DNA of 64,000 bases from an uncultured bacterium (GCA_902475545.1 CABRZP010000001.1:1-64000); one strand, 5' to 3'; positions 51,271 through 60,006 are shown, counted from the stretch's first letter. Numbers and translations are program-made. The notes: a model not told the origin generated them from the sequence alone.

Positions 51271-52251
51271 ATGGGATTTAGTAACTTGTCTGTTAATCAG
51301 TACGAGTCTGTTAACAGGTTGTCACGTTATTTGATTGGTGCGAGTGTCAATCAACAGGGAGAATCATCAGGTATAGTTTCCGGTACAGCCATGATGGGCG
51401 GTATTTCTGCTGGTACCTGGGCATGGAAAAATAGAAAAGATATAAGGGGCGGTTTGAATCAACTCGCAGCCGATTCTAAAGTACAAAAAGCTGTTGTCAA
51501 TAAATATGTTTCTAAAGATGCCAGTATCTGGCAAAATATGAAAGCCAGATGGAAGGGTGCCGGTGAATATGTTTCAGGCGTAAGAACTGCTGAAACAGCA
51601 CTTGTAAAAGCTTCAGGTGAGGCTGCTGCTACAGCAGCAACAGGTGCAGCAACTCAAACTGCAGCTAAAGCAACATCTAAAATAGGATCACTGGCAAAAG
51701 GGGCAGGTAAATCAGCTTGGAAATGTCTGAAAGGTAATGCTGGATTTGCGGCAATATCTTTAGGTATTGGTATTGTATCAGATGTTGTTCCGGCATTTAA
51801 GCTTGGAGTTGGCAAAGGCTTTAAACAGTTGGGTAAGACTGCTCTCACTACGGCTGCTGAAGTCGGTGGTTGGGCTGCTGGTTCAGCGATAGGTGCCAAA
51901 GCCGGTGCCGCGATTGGTTCATTCTTTGGTCCAGCAGGTACTGCAATTGGCGGAGTTCTTGGTTTCTTAGGCGGTATGGTCGGCAGTTTCTTCTGTGGTA
52001 AAATTGCTAAGAAAATTACCGGACCAAGCGAAGTCGAATTAGCTCAAAAAGAAGCAACGCAAGATATTGCTAAATCTGCAATCCGAGATGCAGGTTCGAC
52101 AAATCAGTTAATTCAAGAATCTTATAATCAGTTAGTACAGCGTGCAGCAGCAGGTCAATTAACTCAAGATGATATGCTTGCAAAAGCTGAAATTGAAAAA
52201 CTAATTGGTCAAGAAATTGATTTGAATGCAGCAGTTCAACAAGCTGCGTAA
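51271..52251 (+). CDS. Unknown glycine-zipper protein B
   Basis: This protein of about 326 residues has the same architecture as the previous one: a basic N-terminal half, an Ala-rich region (110-150), two hydrophobic segments (about 160-185 and 205-260 with GSFFGPAGTAIGGVLGF) and a polar, helical tail. The proteins are probably distant paralogues. I chose the ATG at 51271 with TAGGAG before it; the frame extends to 51199 without support. Function is unknown; toxin-like or particle-forming roles are guesses. Confidence 0.65.
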   Translation: MGFSNLSVNQYESVNRLSRYLIGASVNQQGESSGIVSGTAMMGGISAGTWAWKNRKDIRGGLNQLAADSKVQKAVVNKYVSKDASIWQNMKARWKGAGEYVSGVRTAETALVKASGEAAATAATGAATQTAAKATSKIGSLAKGAGKSAWKCLKGNAGFAAISLGIGIVSDVVPAFKLGVGKGFKQLGKTALTTAAEVGGWAAGSAIGAKAGAAIGSFFGPAGTAIGGVLGFLGGMVGSFFCGKIAKKITGPSEVELAQKEATQDIAKSAIRDAGSTNQLIQESYNQLVQRAAAGQLTQDDMLAKAEIEKLIGQEIDLNAAVQQAA

Positions 52252-52268
52252 TAAAATAAGTTAAATAG

Positions 52269-52300
52269 AAAAGAGCACCCTCTTTTGAGGGTGCTCTTTT
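52269..52300. terminator. Bidirectional terminator between convergent genes
   Basis: A perfect 14-bp stem (AAAAGAGCACCCTC with GAGGGTGCTCTTTT) has a TTTT loop. It serves glycine-zipper gene B and the small minus-strand ORF. Confidence 0.9.
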
Positions 52301-52311
52301 TCATTAAATTT

Positions 52312-52485
52312 TTACATTGCACAAACGTGGAAGTCTCTTTCTGATACAAATGAAGAGCTTTCCAATAATTGTGTCAAAAGTCTTTCAATTACTCGTTCAA
52401 CAGTTTTTACTTCACATTGTAATTCTTTAAAACTTTCTTCTCTTGATTCCTTTAAAGCACTTTCAAAAATTTCATCATTGTACAT
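52312..52485 (-). CDS. Small helical protein (57 residues)
   Basis: A short ORF starts at ATG 52485 with the ribosome-binding site AAGGAG and ends TAA 52312-52314, close to a terminator. The product is Glu/Lys-rich and helical (ESALKESREESFKELQCE), with two Cys and no known domain. The complete expression signals on both sides support it as a real gene. Confidence 0.6.
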   Translation of the reverse strand: MYNDEIFESALKESREESFKELQCEVKTVERVIERLLTQLLESSSFVSERDFHVCAM

Positions 52486-52641
52486 AAATTATACTCCTTA
52501 TTTTCTTAACAAAATAATATTCGGCATCTTTTTTGAAAACTTTAATTTTTTATAAACTTTTTGTTACAAAATTTCATCTTTTATGGAGCTTTTGTTTATT
52601 TTAAAGTAGAATGATAACATGTTTGCAAAGGGGATGTATGA

Positions 52642-53478
52642 ATGTTAAAGGATTACGAATTGACAAGCTATGATTATTATTCAAACAGACGAGATATGGA
52701 AATTATTTCTAATATCGTTGATGCTTTGAAGAAAATTTTGGAAGAAGATAAAAAACAAGAACAACCTTTGTTCTTAAAGATTTCGGATAATTTGATAATG
52801 AATATTGCAAGAAAAGTTGTTCAAGAAAAAAAACAAACTTTTCTTATTGGTATAACCGGAGAAAGTGCTTCCGGCAAAACCGTTTTTGTTGATAATACTA
52901 TTAAAGCCTGTGTTAAAAATAAAACTGAAGGTATTTATACAGTAATCAGATGTGATGATTATTACAAAGATACATCAAAAGAGTTACAAGAAGCCGGAAG
53001 TTATGAAGCTCTTTTTAAAACCGGATTTAGTTTTGATACTCCGGATGTAATTGACTTAGATTTGATGAAAAGTCATTTAGTTTCATTAAAAGAAGGACTT
53101 ACTATAAAATCTCCACGTTATAATTTTGTAACATGTGAATCAGATCCAAATGGTGATGAAAAGAAACCTGCAAAAATTATTTTAACCGAAGGTCTATACG
53201 TTTTGAATGAAGGTGTTAGAGATATTATGGATGTTAAGGTTTATGTATTTACACCTTTAGAAGTGATAAAAGATCGTTGGTATAGACGTGCTGCTGAACG
53301 TGGTAAGTCTGGTTCTGCCGCAGATTTACAGTTTGCTGATGTTAATAGAACAGCTCAACAATATATAAGACCAACTTATCAGATTGCAGATGCTGTTATT
53401 AATGGACTTGTAAGTCAGGAATATATTCAGGAAATTACTGATAAAATTTTCTATGCATTAAAAAATATTGAATATTAA
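52642..53478 (+). CDS. Uridine kinase/phosphoribulokinase-family protein
   Basis: This 278-residue P-loop kinase has GITGESASGKT near residue 71, the DDYYKD substrate loop, SFDTPDVIDLD and the lid region DRWYRRAAERGKSG. It resembles uridine kinase but has an N-terminal extension of about 65 residues and atypical spacing, so the substrate is unsure (uridine, or another sugar or nucleoside). The ribosome-binding site is AAAGGGGA. The gene is monocistronic with a strong terminator. Confidence 0.75.
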   Translation: MLKDYELTSYDYYSNRRDMEIISNIVDALKKILEEDKKQEQPLFLKISDNLIMNIARKVVQEKKQTFLIGITGESASGKTVFVDNTIKACVKNKTEGIYTVIRCDDYYKDTSKELQEAGSYEALFKTGFSFDTPDVIDLDLMKSHLVSLKEGLTIKSPRYNFVTCESDPNGDEKKPAKIILTEGLYVLNEGVRDIMDVKVYVFTPLEVIKDRWYRRAAERGKSGSAADLQFADVNRTAQQYIRPTYQIADAVINGLVSQEYIQEITDKIFYALKNIEY

Positions 53479-53497
53479 ATAAATTAAGAGGATATTA

Positions 53498-53532
53498 AAA
53501 AGAGGGGCTCTATATTAGAGCCCCTCTTTTTT
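53498..53532. terminator. Bidirectional terminator
   Basis: A perfect 15-bp stem (53498-53512 with 53516-53530) with a 3-base loop ends in T6. It serves the kinase gene and the minus-strand Cys-rich gene that ends at 53552. Confidence 0.92.
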
Positions 53533-53551
53533 GCTAAAGGAAGTAAAACCT

Positions 53552-53860
53552 TTAGAATGCACGTTGACAGTCGGTGCAATTATTGGTAGGAACTACTTTG
53601 ATATATTCAACAGGTGCGGCACATCCGCAAGGTTGACCTTCGGCTCTTTTAATTTTTATACCATGTAATTTTTCACATTTTGTAAGTTTAGGTTTTTTAC
53701 ATTTTTCTATTTTTTCGCAGCAATATCCGTTTCTGCTACGCATACCGAAACCTGTAAATGGGTTTAAACTTCCAAGTCCATCATAAGTCCAAGCAAAAGC
53801 TCCTTGAGCAGGAATAGTTAAAAAGCTAAATAATGCTAATACTGATAAAAATTTTTTCAT
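53552..53860 (-). CDS. Secreted cysteine-rich small protein
   Basis: This 102-residue protein has a signal peptide (MKKFLSVLALFSFLTIPAQG, cleaved near AFA) and eight Cys arranged as CC, C, C, C-x-C and C-x-x-C (YCCEKIEKC, PCGCAAP, NCTDC). This suggests disulfide bonds or metal binding outside the cytoplasm. No family is recognised. The ribosome-binding site is AAGGAG. Confidence 0.7.
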   Translation of the reverse strand: MKKFLSVLALFSFLTIPAQGAFAWTYDGLGSLNPFTGFGMRSRNGYCCEKIEKCKKPKLTKCEKLHGIKIKRAEGQPCGCAAPVEYIKVVPTNNCTDCQRAF

Positions 53861-53997
53861 ACAATCTCCTTATCGTTATGTCGGTTACATTTGTGGGTTA
53901 CATTTTAATTGTATAAGTTTTAATTTGTATTACTATGTCCAAATGGCATATCTTATATAGTCTTTTTGTCTAGGAGTTTTGTATAATATTTTGCAAT

Positions 53998-54039
53998 AAA
54001 AAACTCAGATTTGTTGAGAATTTCAAATCTGAGTTTTTT
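53998..54039 (-). terminator. Terminator of the SLH-protein gene
   Basis: A perfect 16-bp stem (53998-54013 with 54024-54039) with A6 and T6 ends has a 10-base loop. It lies 23 bases after the stop of the minus-strand SLH gene. Confidence 0.88.
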
Positions 54040-54061
54040 AAGTTTTGTTTAAATAGGTTGA

Positions 54062-55336
54062 CTATTTGTTGATGCTAGCATCTTCTAATAAGATAACTCT
54101 AACATCTTCACCTTGTTTAGCACTGTAGTTCAAACCAGGAGTTACTAAACCAGTGATTAAACCAACAGCAGAACCTACAGGAGCACCAATAGCGATACCG
54201 CTACCAACTTTAGTTGGGTTAGGAATAAATGATAAACCTACACCTGCACCGGTACCAACAGCAGCACCACCAACAGTGTATAATGCAACTTTACCAGCTG
54301 TCATCCAAGGTCCTTCTTTCAAAGCATAATCTTTGTAGAATGGTTTTGCATTTAAGTCAACTGTTTTACCGCAAGGAGTAACAACTTTGTTGATTTGAGC
54401 GTATACTCTAGCGTTTTTGTTGAACCATTGTGGATCTTTAATATCTAATACTGAACCGTAGAATATTGATCCTGCTGGGAATAATACAGTACCTTCTTCA
54501 GTTACGATATCTTCTGAATTTGTAAATGTTACAGAATCACCTGCAGCATGTAATTTAGATTTGAATGCTTCGTTGAATTCAATTTCTAATACGTTACCTT
54601 CTTTGATGATATTTCTTACATTAGTAATTGTAACTTCGTTGCAAGGAGCTTTTTTAGTAACATTTAAGTGTTCAGTTCCTAAAACTGTTTCTTCAACATT
54701 TTTGTATTGAGTTTTAACAAGGTCTAATCTTTGTCTTAATCTGTATAATAATACAGCAGCTTCAGCTCTTGTTAAATCTTCAGTTGGTCTTAGTTCATTT
54801 TCATTTGGATGGTTTACATAAATACCATAAGATAATGTTTTAGCATAAACTTTTTTAGCCCATCCAGGAACTTTAGCTGCATCAGAGTATTTTGATACAA
54901 CATTATTATCAACAGTACCATCAATAGTAATGTGGCTGATTACAGATTGAGCTTCATCTCTTAAGATGTGACCAGCCGGTCTGAATGATCCATCAGGATA
55001 TCCGTAAACAAGACCTAATTGTTGAGATCTTGCAACAGGAGCGTAATCTGCACTTGATTTTTTTACGTCTGAGAATCTGTAATTTGATTTGATTTCTAAA
55101 TCTGAATTACCTAAAACTTTTAATAAAGCTTCAACGAATTCAACTCTTGAAATTTTGTTTTCAGGGTTGAAGTTTCCGTCAGTTAAAGACATAACAGAGT
55201 CATTAACTACACTTGAAATTTCAGTTTGTGCCCAGTAGTTTTCAGTAACATCATTGATGCCGTTGAAAGCAAATGCTGGGATTGTGTTGATGGTTAGCAT
55301 ACCGCAAACCAATAATCCTGCTAATAATTTTTTCAT
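54062..55336 (-). CDS. S-layer-homology (SLH) domain protein
   Basis: This 424-residue secreted protein has a signal peptide (1-23) and three SLH repeats (about 27-85, 86-150 and 150-205; for example YGYPDGSFRPAGHILRDEA and TRAEAAVLLYRL), which bind secondary wall polymers or peptidoglycan. A beta-rich domain follows, then a Gly-rich segment (GGAAVGTGAGVGLSF... SAVGLITGLV) and a charged end. SLH proteins anchor the outer envelope in Cyanobacteria and Negativicutes. GAGGAAG precedes the ATG. Codon bias suggests high expression. Confidence 0.88.
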   Translation of the reverse strand: MKKLLAGLLVCGMLTINTIPAFAFNGINDVTENYWAQTEISSVVNDSVMSLTDGNFNPENKISRVEFVEALLKVLGNSDLEIKSNYRFSDVKKSSADYAPVARSQQLGLVYGYPDGSFRPAGHILRDEAQSVISHITIDGTVDNNVVSKYSDAAKVPGWAKKVYAKTLSYGIYVNHPNENELRPTEDLTRAEAAVLLYRLRQRLDLVKTQYKNVEETVLGTEHLNVTKKAPCNEVTITNVRNIIKEGNVLEIEFNEAFKSKLHAAGDSVTFTNSEDIVTEEGTVLFPAGSIFYGSVLDIKDPQWFNKNARVYAQINKVVTPCGKTVDLNAKPFYKDYALKEGPWMTAGKVALYTVGGAAVGTGAGVGLSFIPNPTKVGSGIAIGAPVGSAVGLITGLVTPGLNYSAKQGEDVRVILLEDASINK

Positions 55337-55449
55337 TTCTACTTCCTCACTTCTCTATTAAGATAGTAAACCATTATTTTTTTTTATTATATTATAGTAA
55401 AATAAAAATGTAAATAGTTTACCCCATGAATATATTAAGGAGAAAATAT

Positions 55450-56883
55450 ATGATAGATTGCCCTGTAACAAAGATAGTTTCTACATTAGGACCGGTATCT
55501 ACTCCGGAAGAAATAATACGAAATCTATACAAAGCCGGTGTTACTATGTTTAGAATAAATTCCTCACACGACACTATGGAGACTCATCAGGCTACTATAA
55601 ATAAAATTAGAAAAATTGAGAAGGAAGAAAATGCAATTATTCCTGTGCTGTTAGATCTTCAAGGTCCAAAAATTCGAATAGGAAGTTTAGAAGCACCTAT
55701 TAAAGTTCAAGTTGGAGAGGTTTTAAAATTTCAACATAGTGATAAATATGAGAATGGTATAATTCCGGTTGATTATGAAGGTATTGCAAGTGATGTAAAA
55801 CAGGGTGAAAAAATCCTTATTGATGATGGAAAAATTCAGTTAGTAGTTGAAAAAACTGAAAATCAAGTTGTGTTTGCAAAAGCTTTAACCTCCGGTGAGA
55901 TAAAACCACGCAAAGGTTTAAATATCCCGGGTGGTACAGGTAGTATTGATATTTTAACTGAAACGGATTTGAAATATATCGAATTTGCTATAAAAAATGA
56001 TATAGATTATCTGGGGTTATCATTTGTTCGCACAAAAGAAGATATTATAAAACTTCGGCATATTTTGAATAAAAATAATGCTAGAATTCGTATAATTTCA
56101 AAAATTGAAAAACCGCAGGCATTAGAAAATATTGATGATATTATTGAATATTCTGATGCGATAATGGTTGCAAGAGGTGATTTAGGTATTGAAATTCAAA
56201 CAGAGTCTCTTCCAATTGCTCAAAAAACAATTATTAAAAAGGCTAATTTAGCTAGAAAGCCTGTAATTGTGGCAACACAAATGTTGGAAAGTATGATTGA
56301 AAATCCTATCCCTACGAGAGCTGAAACTTCTGATGTTGCTAATGCGATTATTGATGGTGCAGATGCGGTTATGTTATCAGGGGAGACTGCGATGGGTAAT
56401 TATCCTGTTGAGGCAGTTATGACAATGAAAAAAATTGCAGAAGATATTAATAACTCGCAATTTATCAGAAAGAATAAATTCCCTGATAAGATTCTTACCG
56501 ATAATGATGCAATACCATTATCAATTGCTTTATCAGTTGCGGATATCTTAAAAACACTGCCTAAAGTTAAAGGGATTATTGCATTAACTGCAACAGGTTA
56601 TACTCCGGCATTGATTTCTGAATGCAGACCGACTGTGCCTATTTATGCTCTTTGCTCTGATTTTAAAATTTGCAGATTTATGCAATTGTACAGTAATGTT
56701 TATTCTATTTTGATTGAGGAAGAAGAGGTTAAATGCGATAAAGAGTCTATCCTCAATTTGAATAGCTTTTTGAAAAATGAGTTGAAAATGCGTAAAGGTG
56801 ATAATGCGATTTTGACGGGTTCAATACCTCATTTGATGTCGGGCTTGTCTACGAATTTTTTAAAAATTCATACAATTGTTTAG
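55450..56883 (+). CDS. pyk: Pyruvate kinase
   Basis: Pyk converts PEP and ADP to pyruvate and ATP at the end of glycolysis. Visible blocks are KIVSTLGPVS, FRINSSHDT, DLQGPKIRIG, ISKIEKPQALENIDDI, VARGDLGIEI, ATQMLESMIENP and MLSGETAMGNYP. About 477 residues is normal. The ATG at 55450 has AAGGAG at the right distance; an in-frame ATG at 55426 lies before it and would include the ribosome-binding site, so I reject it. Confidence 0.95.
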   Translation: MIDCPVTKIVSTLGPVSTPEEIIRNLYKAGVTMFRINSSHDTMETHQATINKIRKIEKEENAIIPVLLDLQGPKIRIGSLEAPIKVQVGEVLKFQHSDKYENGIIPVDYEGIASDVKQGEKILIDDGKIQLVVEKTENQVVFAKALTSGEIKPRKGLNIPGGTGSIDILTETDLKYIEFAIKNDIDYLGLSFVRTKEDIIKLRHILNKNNARIRIISKIEKPQALENIDDIIEYSDAIMVARGDLGIEIQTESLPIAQKTIIKKANLARKPVIVATQMLESMIENPIPTRAETSDVANAIIDGADAVMLSGETAMGNYPVEAVMTMKKIAEDINNSQFIRKNKFPDKILTDNDAIPLSIALSVADILKTLPKVKGIIALTATGYTPALISECRPTVPIYALCSDFKICRFMQLYSNVYSILIEEEEVKCDKESILNLNSFLKNELKMRKGDNAILTGSIPHLMSGLSTNFLKIHTIV

Positions 56884-56886
56884 ATA

Positions 56887-56914
56887 AAAAAGAAGTTCTA
56901 AGGAACTTCTTTTT
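56887..56914. terminator. Bidirectional terminator after pyk
   Basis: AAAAAGAAGTTC (56887-56898) pairs with GAACTTCTTTTT (56903-56914) around a 4-base loop, with more T after it. It lies between pyk and a small convergent ORF. Confidence 0.85.
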
Positions 56915-56938
56915 TTAGTTTAAGTTTTTCAAAACTGA

Positions 56939-57094
56939 TTATTTGTTGTAACCTTTTGTACCATTTTCAGGGTGTGCGGAATTTGACAGGATAATTTCGT
57001 AATATTCGTTTTTATCGATATTTACACCCATGGTTTTTACGTCACAGTATTTTTTCTTTTTTTTATTTAAAAGTTTTTTGTAGTCTTGTCCCAT
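56939..57094 (-). CDS. Small basic protein (51 residues)
   Basis: A short ORF starts at ATG 57094 and ends TAA at 56939. The product begins MGQDYKKLLNKKKKKYCDVK and contains NIDKNEYYEIILS. On the minus strand TATATT (57101-57106) ends exactly six bases before the ATG, with TAGATA 17 bases further upstream, matching the leaderless pattern of other genes here. That promoter fit is the main support. Confidence 0.5.
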   Translation of the reverse strand: MGQDYKKLLNKKKKKYCDVKTMGVNIDKNEYYEIILSNSAHPENGTKGYNK

Positions 57095-57106
57095 AAAATA
57101 AATATA

Positions 57107-57562
57107 TCATGATTGAATTATATTATCTAAAAATTCTTTGAGTAAATTGATTTTTTCGCTTCCGACAATTTTAAAACTAATTTGTCCGGTTTGTGTTTTA
57201 AGGCAAAATTCTGCTTCCTGATATACGACCATTTTGTTGTTAATGAAAAATATTATTTGTGGTTTTGCTTCTTTTACTCTGTAATCTTCAATTTCTGAAA
57301 GAGGAATTCCTTCGGTATTTATCATTAAATATTCATCAACAATTTTTACATTGTCTTTCCTTGTTAGTTTATTTAAAATTAGAAATCTTGGAATATAAAT
57401 GATTGTAAATATAATCCCGGATATTGCAGCCGTGGAAAGCGTTAACCTGTTCAATAGAAAAAGATAAACAATGAAACCAAGAATAAGCAAATATAATGCC
57501 ATAATCCCGCAAAAAATCATAATTGGGCGTTCTTCAGTTTCAGGTTTTAGTATTTTACTCAT
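57107..57562 (-). CDS. Unknown membrane protein with PH-like end
   Basis: This 151-residue protein has two transmembrane helices (about 12-34 and 38-60) and a cytoplasmic beta-rich part of about 85 residues, a layout seen in bacterial PH-like membrane proteins. No family is certain. TATAAT (57569-57574, minus strand) ends exactly six bases before the ATG; the message is probably leaderless. The gene is divergent from rnhB, 40 bases apart. Confidence 0.68.
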   Translation of the reverse strand: MSKILKPETEERPIMIFCGIMALYLLILGFIVYLFLLNRLTLSTAAISGIIFTIIYIPRFLILNKLTRKDNVKIVDEYLMINTEGIPLSEIEDYRVKEAKPQIIFFINNKMVVYQEAEFCLKTQTGQISFKIVGSEKINLLKEFLDNIIQS

Positions 57563-57568
57563 AAAATG

Positions 57569-57596
57569 ATTATATCATTTATTTTTATAATAGAAT
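57569..57596. promoter_or_regulatory. Back-to-back leaderless promoters
   Basis: The 40-base divergent spacer holds the minus-strand -10 TATAAT (57569-57574) and the plus-strand -10 TAGAAT (57591-57596). Each ends six bases before its ATG (57562 and 57603). The two polymerases must share or compete for the same DNA. Confidence 0.65.
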
Positions 57597-57602
57597 ATCT
57601 TT

Positions 57603-58235
57603 ATGAAGGAATTATTTGAGTTTGATAAAAATTATGGAAATGTTATAGGAACTGATGAAGCGGGAAGGGGACCGGCTGCAGGCGGGGTTTTTGCGGCGGC
57701 TGTATATTTTCCTGAAATGAGTGATGCTCTTATTGTAGATTTGGAACGATTGAATGATTCGAAAAAGTTGTCAGAAGTTGCTCGGGAAAAGTTATATGAC
57801 ATCATCTTAAATAATTCTGTCAATTCGGTTGTTTGTGTTGAAGTTGAAGAAATTGAAAAAATAAATATATTGAATGCTTCTTTAAAAGCCATGAAGCTTG
57901 CTTGTGAAAATGTTATAAAACAAGCAGGTTTGTCTGAATTTATAACTCTTGTTGACGGAAATAAATTAATAAAAAATTATGCTTATCCTCAAAAGTTTAT
58001 CATTAAAGGTGACGGGAAATCTGCATCGATTGCGGCAGCAAGTATTCTTGCAAAGGTTACAAGAGATAGATATATGGATGAACTTGCATCACAATTCCCA
58101 CAATATGGCTGGAATAGAAACTCAGGTTATTTAACCCCCGAGCATATAAAAGCAATTGATGAGTACGGATTATCAAAGTACCACAGACCATCATTTCTGA
58201 GAAAACATTTTGAAAAACAGTTGAGTTTATTTTAG
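57603..58235 (+). CDS. rnhB: Ribonuclease HII
   Basis: RNase HII removes ribonucleotides and RNA from DNA hybrids. The catalytic carboxylates are in GTDEAGRGPAAGG, the DSKKLSE block is present, and KGDGKSASIAAASILAKVTRD and the later YGWNRNSGY are typical. The 210 residues are standard. TAGAAT ends six bases before the ATG with no Shine-Dalgarno. Confidence 0.94.
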   Translation: MKELFEFDKNYGNVIGTDEAGRGPAAGGVFAAAVYFPEMSDALIVDLERLNDSKKLSEVAREKLYDIILNNSVNSVVCVEVEEIEKINILNASLKAMKLACENVIKQAGLSEFITLVDGNKLIKNYAYPQKFIIKGDGKSASIAAASILAKVTRDRYMDELASQFPQYGWNRNSGYLTPEHIKAIDEYGLSKYHRPSFLRKHFEKQLSLF

Positions 58236-58237
58236 TT

Positions 58238-59041
58238 TTACTGATAAATGGTATTTCCTATTTGGACTTTTGTGACGTATAGAGTTTCGCAGGCTCCGTT
58301 TCCTCTACTTGTTATGTCGGTGTCATTTCTGGATAAGCTGGTTCTATATTGTATTGTTTGTGAGGTTCTTTTGTCAGTGTAAATCATATCTACTAATTCA
58401 CCCTCAACTTTTACTTTATCGTAAAGTTTTAGTTTTAACATTGCAGCCATAACGTTTCTGTTTGCCGGAATAATATGGGTATGCGAAAGATGGGAATTAA
58501 TGTAGTCTGCTGAATACGGGGTGTTATATTTCCATTGCCAGTTTAATCTTCTGGAACCTGTCATTTCAACTTTCTGGCTATATACTTTGAAATATTGTTT
58601 GAAAGTTTTTGTATCTGATAACTCACCCCAGGCTGCACCCAAATCATATAATGCCGCACTGTCAAAGAATTTATTTATGAATATGAAATCATGATTGTAT
58701 GCAATGACTCGTCCTGATAATTCATAATGTGCCTGAGGAATAATTTGCATTTCGTTATTGTTAATTAATGATTTATAGGTGAAGGTCTTTTTAAGTTGTT
58801 CTTCCTCAGTATAATCAACTTGAACAGGAAAGTCCTGTACGTTTATTGGTGATGATGCTCTTCTGCTTGGAATTGCTATTCCGAATTTCAGCCAGTACCC
58901 TATTGCTCCGCGAAAAATAAAAACAAGAATTAAAAACCCGATTATACAAGCCTTTTGAATCTGCTCTTCCCGAGCTAAAATATCTCTGTATAGTTTTGCA
59001 TCAATTTCAAGAGTTGAAGATTCGTTGAATATTTTATTCAT
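58238..59041 (-). CDS. Unknown membrane-anchored protein of a conserved family
   Basis: This 267-residue protein has one hydrophobic helix (about 32-50) after a cytoplasmic start, then an extracytoplasmic part with HYELSGRVIAYN, LGAAWGELSD, SHTHIIPANRNV and a C-terminal SLSRNDTD...GNGACETLYVTKV. The S-L-T/S-R-D/N-D-T with G-A-C-E pattern recalls a widespread hypothetical family; its function is unknown. TAAAAT (59048-59053, minus strand) ends exactly six bases before the ATG. Confidence 0.68.
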   Translation of the reverse strand: MNKIFNESSTLEIDAKLYRDILAREEQIQKACIIGFLILVFIFRGAIGYWLKFGIAIPSRRASSPINVQDFPVQVDYTEEEQLKKTFTYKSLINNNEMQIIPQAHYELSGRVIAYNHDFIFINKFFDSAALYDLGAAWGELSDTKTFKQYFKVYSQKVEMTGSRRLNWQWKYNTPYSADYINSHLSHTHIIPANRNVMAAMLKLKLYDKVKVEGELVDMIYTDKRTSQTIQYRTSLSRNDTDITSRGNGACETLYVTKVQIGNTIYQ

Positions 59042-59200
59042 TTTATTATTTTATATTAATAATGTTTTTATTTGTATACGTTATTAAATTGAATTTTATA
59101 TATTAATATTTGTTAACAAATTCTATAGATTGTTAAAGATTGCATTTTGAATTGCCGATAACTAATTTGTAATCAGATAGAATCTATGGAGTAAAGAATA

Positions 59201-59356
59201 ATGATAAAGAAGATAACAACACCATCAAGCAACAGATGCGAAAGTGTTGAATTAATATTAAGAGGAGCTAAAAAACGCCGTTCATTAGCTTATGCTAATG
59301 CGTGCGAAATTAACTCAGATTCAGGTATTAAAGCTAACCTGTCTGCAGTTAAGTAA
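59201..59356 (+). CDS. Small basic protein (51 residues)
   Basis: A short ORF with GGAG about nine bases before ATG 59201 ends at TAA 59354-59356. The product (RCESVELILRGAKKRRSLAY...) is basic with two Cys, and no family is recognised. A weak terminator hairpin follows at 59406. Codon use is balanced like real genes here. It could alternatively be part of a non-coding leader. Confidence 0.5.
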   Translation: MIKKITTPSSNRCESVELILRGAKKRRSLAYANACEINSDSGIKANLSAVK

Positions 59357-59405
59357 AACAGAGTATAAACTTCTACAAATGATAAGAAAAGAGAGTATTA
59401 ATAAC

Positions 59406-59434
59406 GCCGGGCCAAGTGTGCAACCGGCATTTTT
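59406..59434 (+). terminator. Possible terminator after the small basic ORF
   Basis: GCCGG (59406-59410) pairs with CCGGC (59424-59428), followed by ATTTTTA. The stem is short but GC-rich in an AT-rich setting. The stretch from here to the rplS promoter has no ORF; it contains the small hairpin TGTTAC/GTAACA near 59479-59495. Confidence 0.5.
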
Positions 59435-59512
59435 ATTGCAAAATTTTATGTAAATACTTATATTATAAGGGAAAATCCTGTTACACTTAGTAACAAACAT
59501 TGGTTTCTCTGC

Positions 59513-59541
59513 TTGCAAATTTAGTTTATTTATTATACGAT
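59513..59541 (+). promoter_or_regulatory. Promoter of rplS-rbgA
   Basis: TTGCAA (59513-59518), 17 bases and TACGAT (59536-59541) fit sigma70. A leader of about 100 bases follows, long for this compact genome, with small inverted repeats (for example TAACGTCGATTA near 59590). A ribosomal-protein leader that allows L19 feedback is possible, but no known structure is recognised. Confidence 0.6.
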
Positions 59542-59649
59542 TCATGATACGAACGTGCGTCGGCGGATTTTTGTGTGGAAAAAGTCATTAACGTCGATTA
59601 AGGAATTACATAATAAGTAATAGTTTAGAAATATAAAGGAAAGCAAGCG

Positions 59650-60006
59650 ATGAATAATCCAATTATTGATGAATTAGAAAAAGGCTATTTAGGTAAGGAT
59701 CTTCCTGAACTTAATGCTGGTGATACAGTAAAAGTTTTCGTTAAAATCGTTGAAGGAAACAAAGAAAGAATTCAGGCTTTTGAAGGTACAATTATTAAAT
59801 TGCACGGTTCAGGTCTTAACAAAACCATCACTGTTAGAAAAGTATTCCAAGGTGTTGGTGTAGAACGTGTATTCTTGATTAACTCTCCAAGAATTGATAA
59901 AATTAACGTTCTAAGACGTGGTGACGTTAAACGTGCTAAATTGTATTATTTAAGAGAACGTTCAGGTAAAGCAACTCGTATTAAGGAAAAAATTGAAAAA
60001 AGATAA
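59650..60006 (+). CDS. rplS: 50S ribosomal protein L19
   Basis: L19 sits at the interface of the two subunits. The 118 residues show FNAGDTVKV-like LNAGDTVKVFVKI, EGNKERIQAFEG, TVRKVFQGVGVERVF and YLRERSGKATRIKE. The ribosome-binding site AAAGGAAAG precedes the ATG. Unlike many genes here it has a long leader. It overlaps rbgA by 14 bases; trmD, often its neighbour, is absent. Confidence 0.96.
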   Translation: MNNPIIDELEKGYLGKDLPELNAGDTVKVFVKIVEGNKERIQAFEGTIIKLHGSGLNKTITVRKVFQGVGVERVFLINSPRIDKINVLRRGDVKRAKLYYLRERSGKATRIKEKIEKR

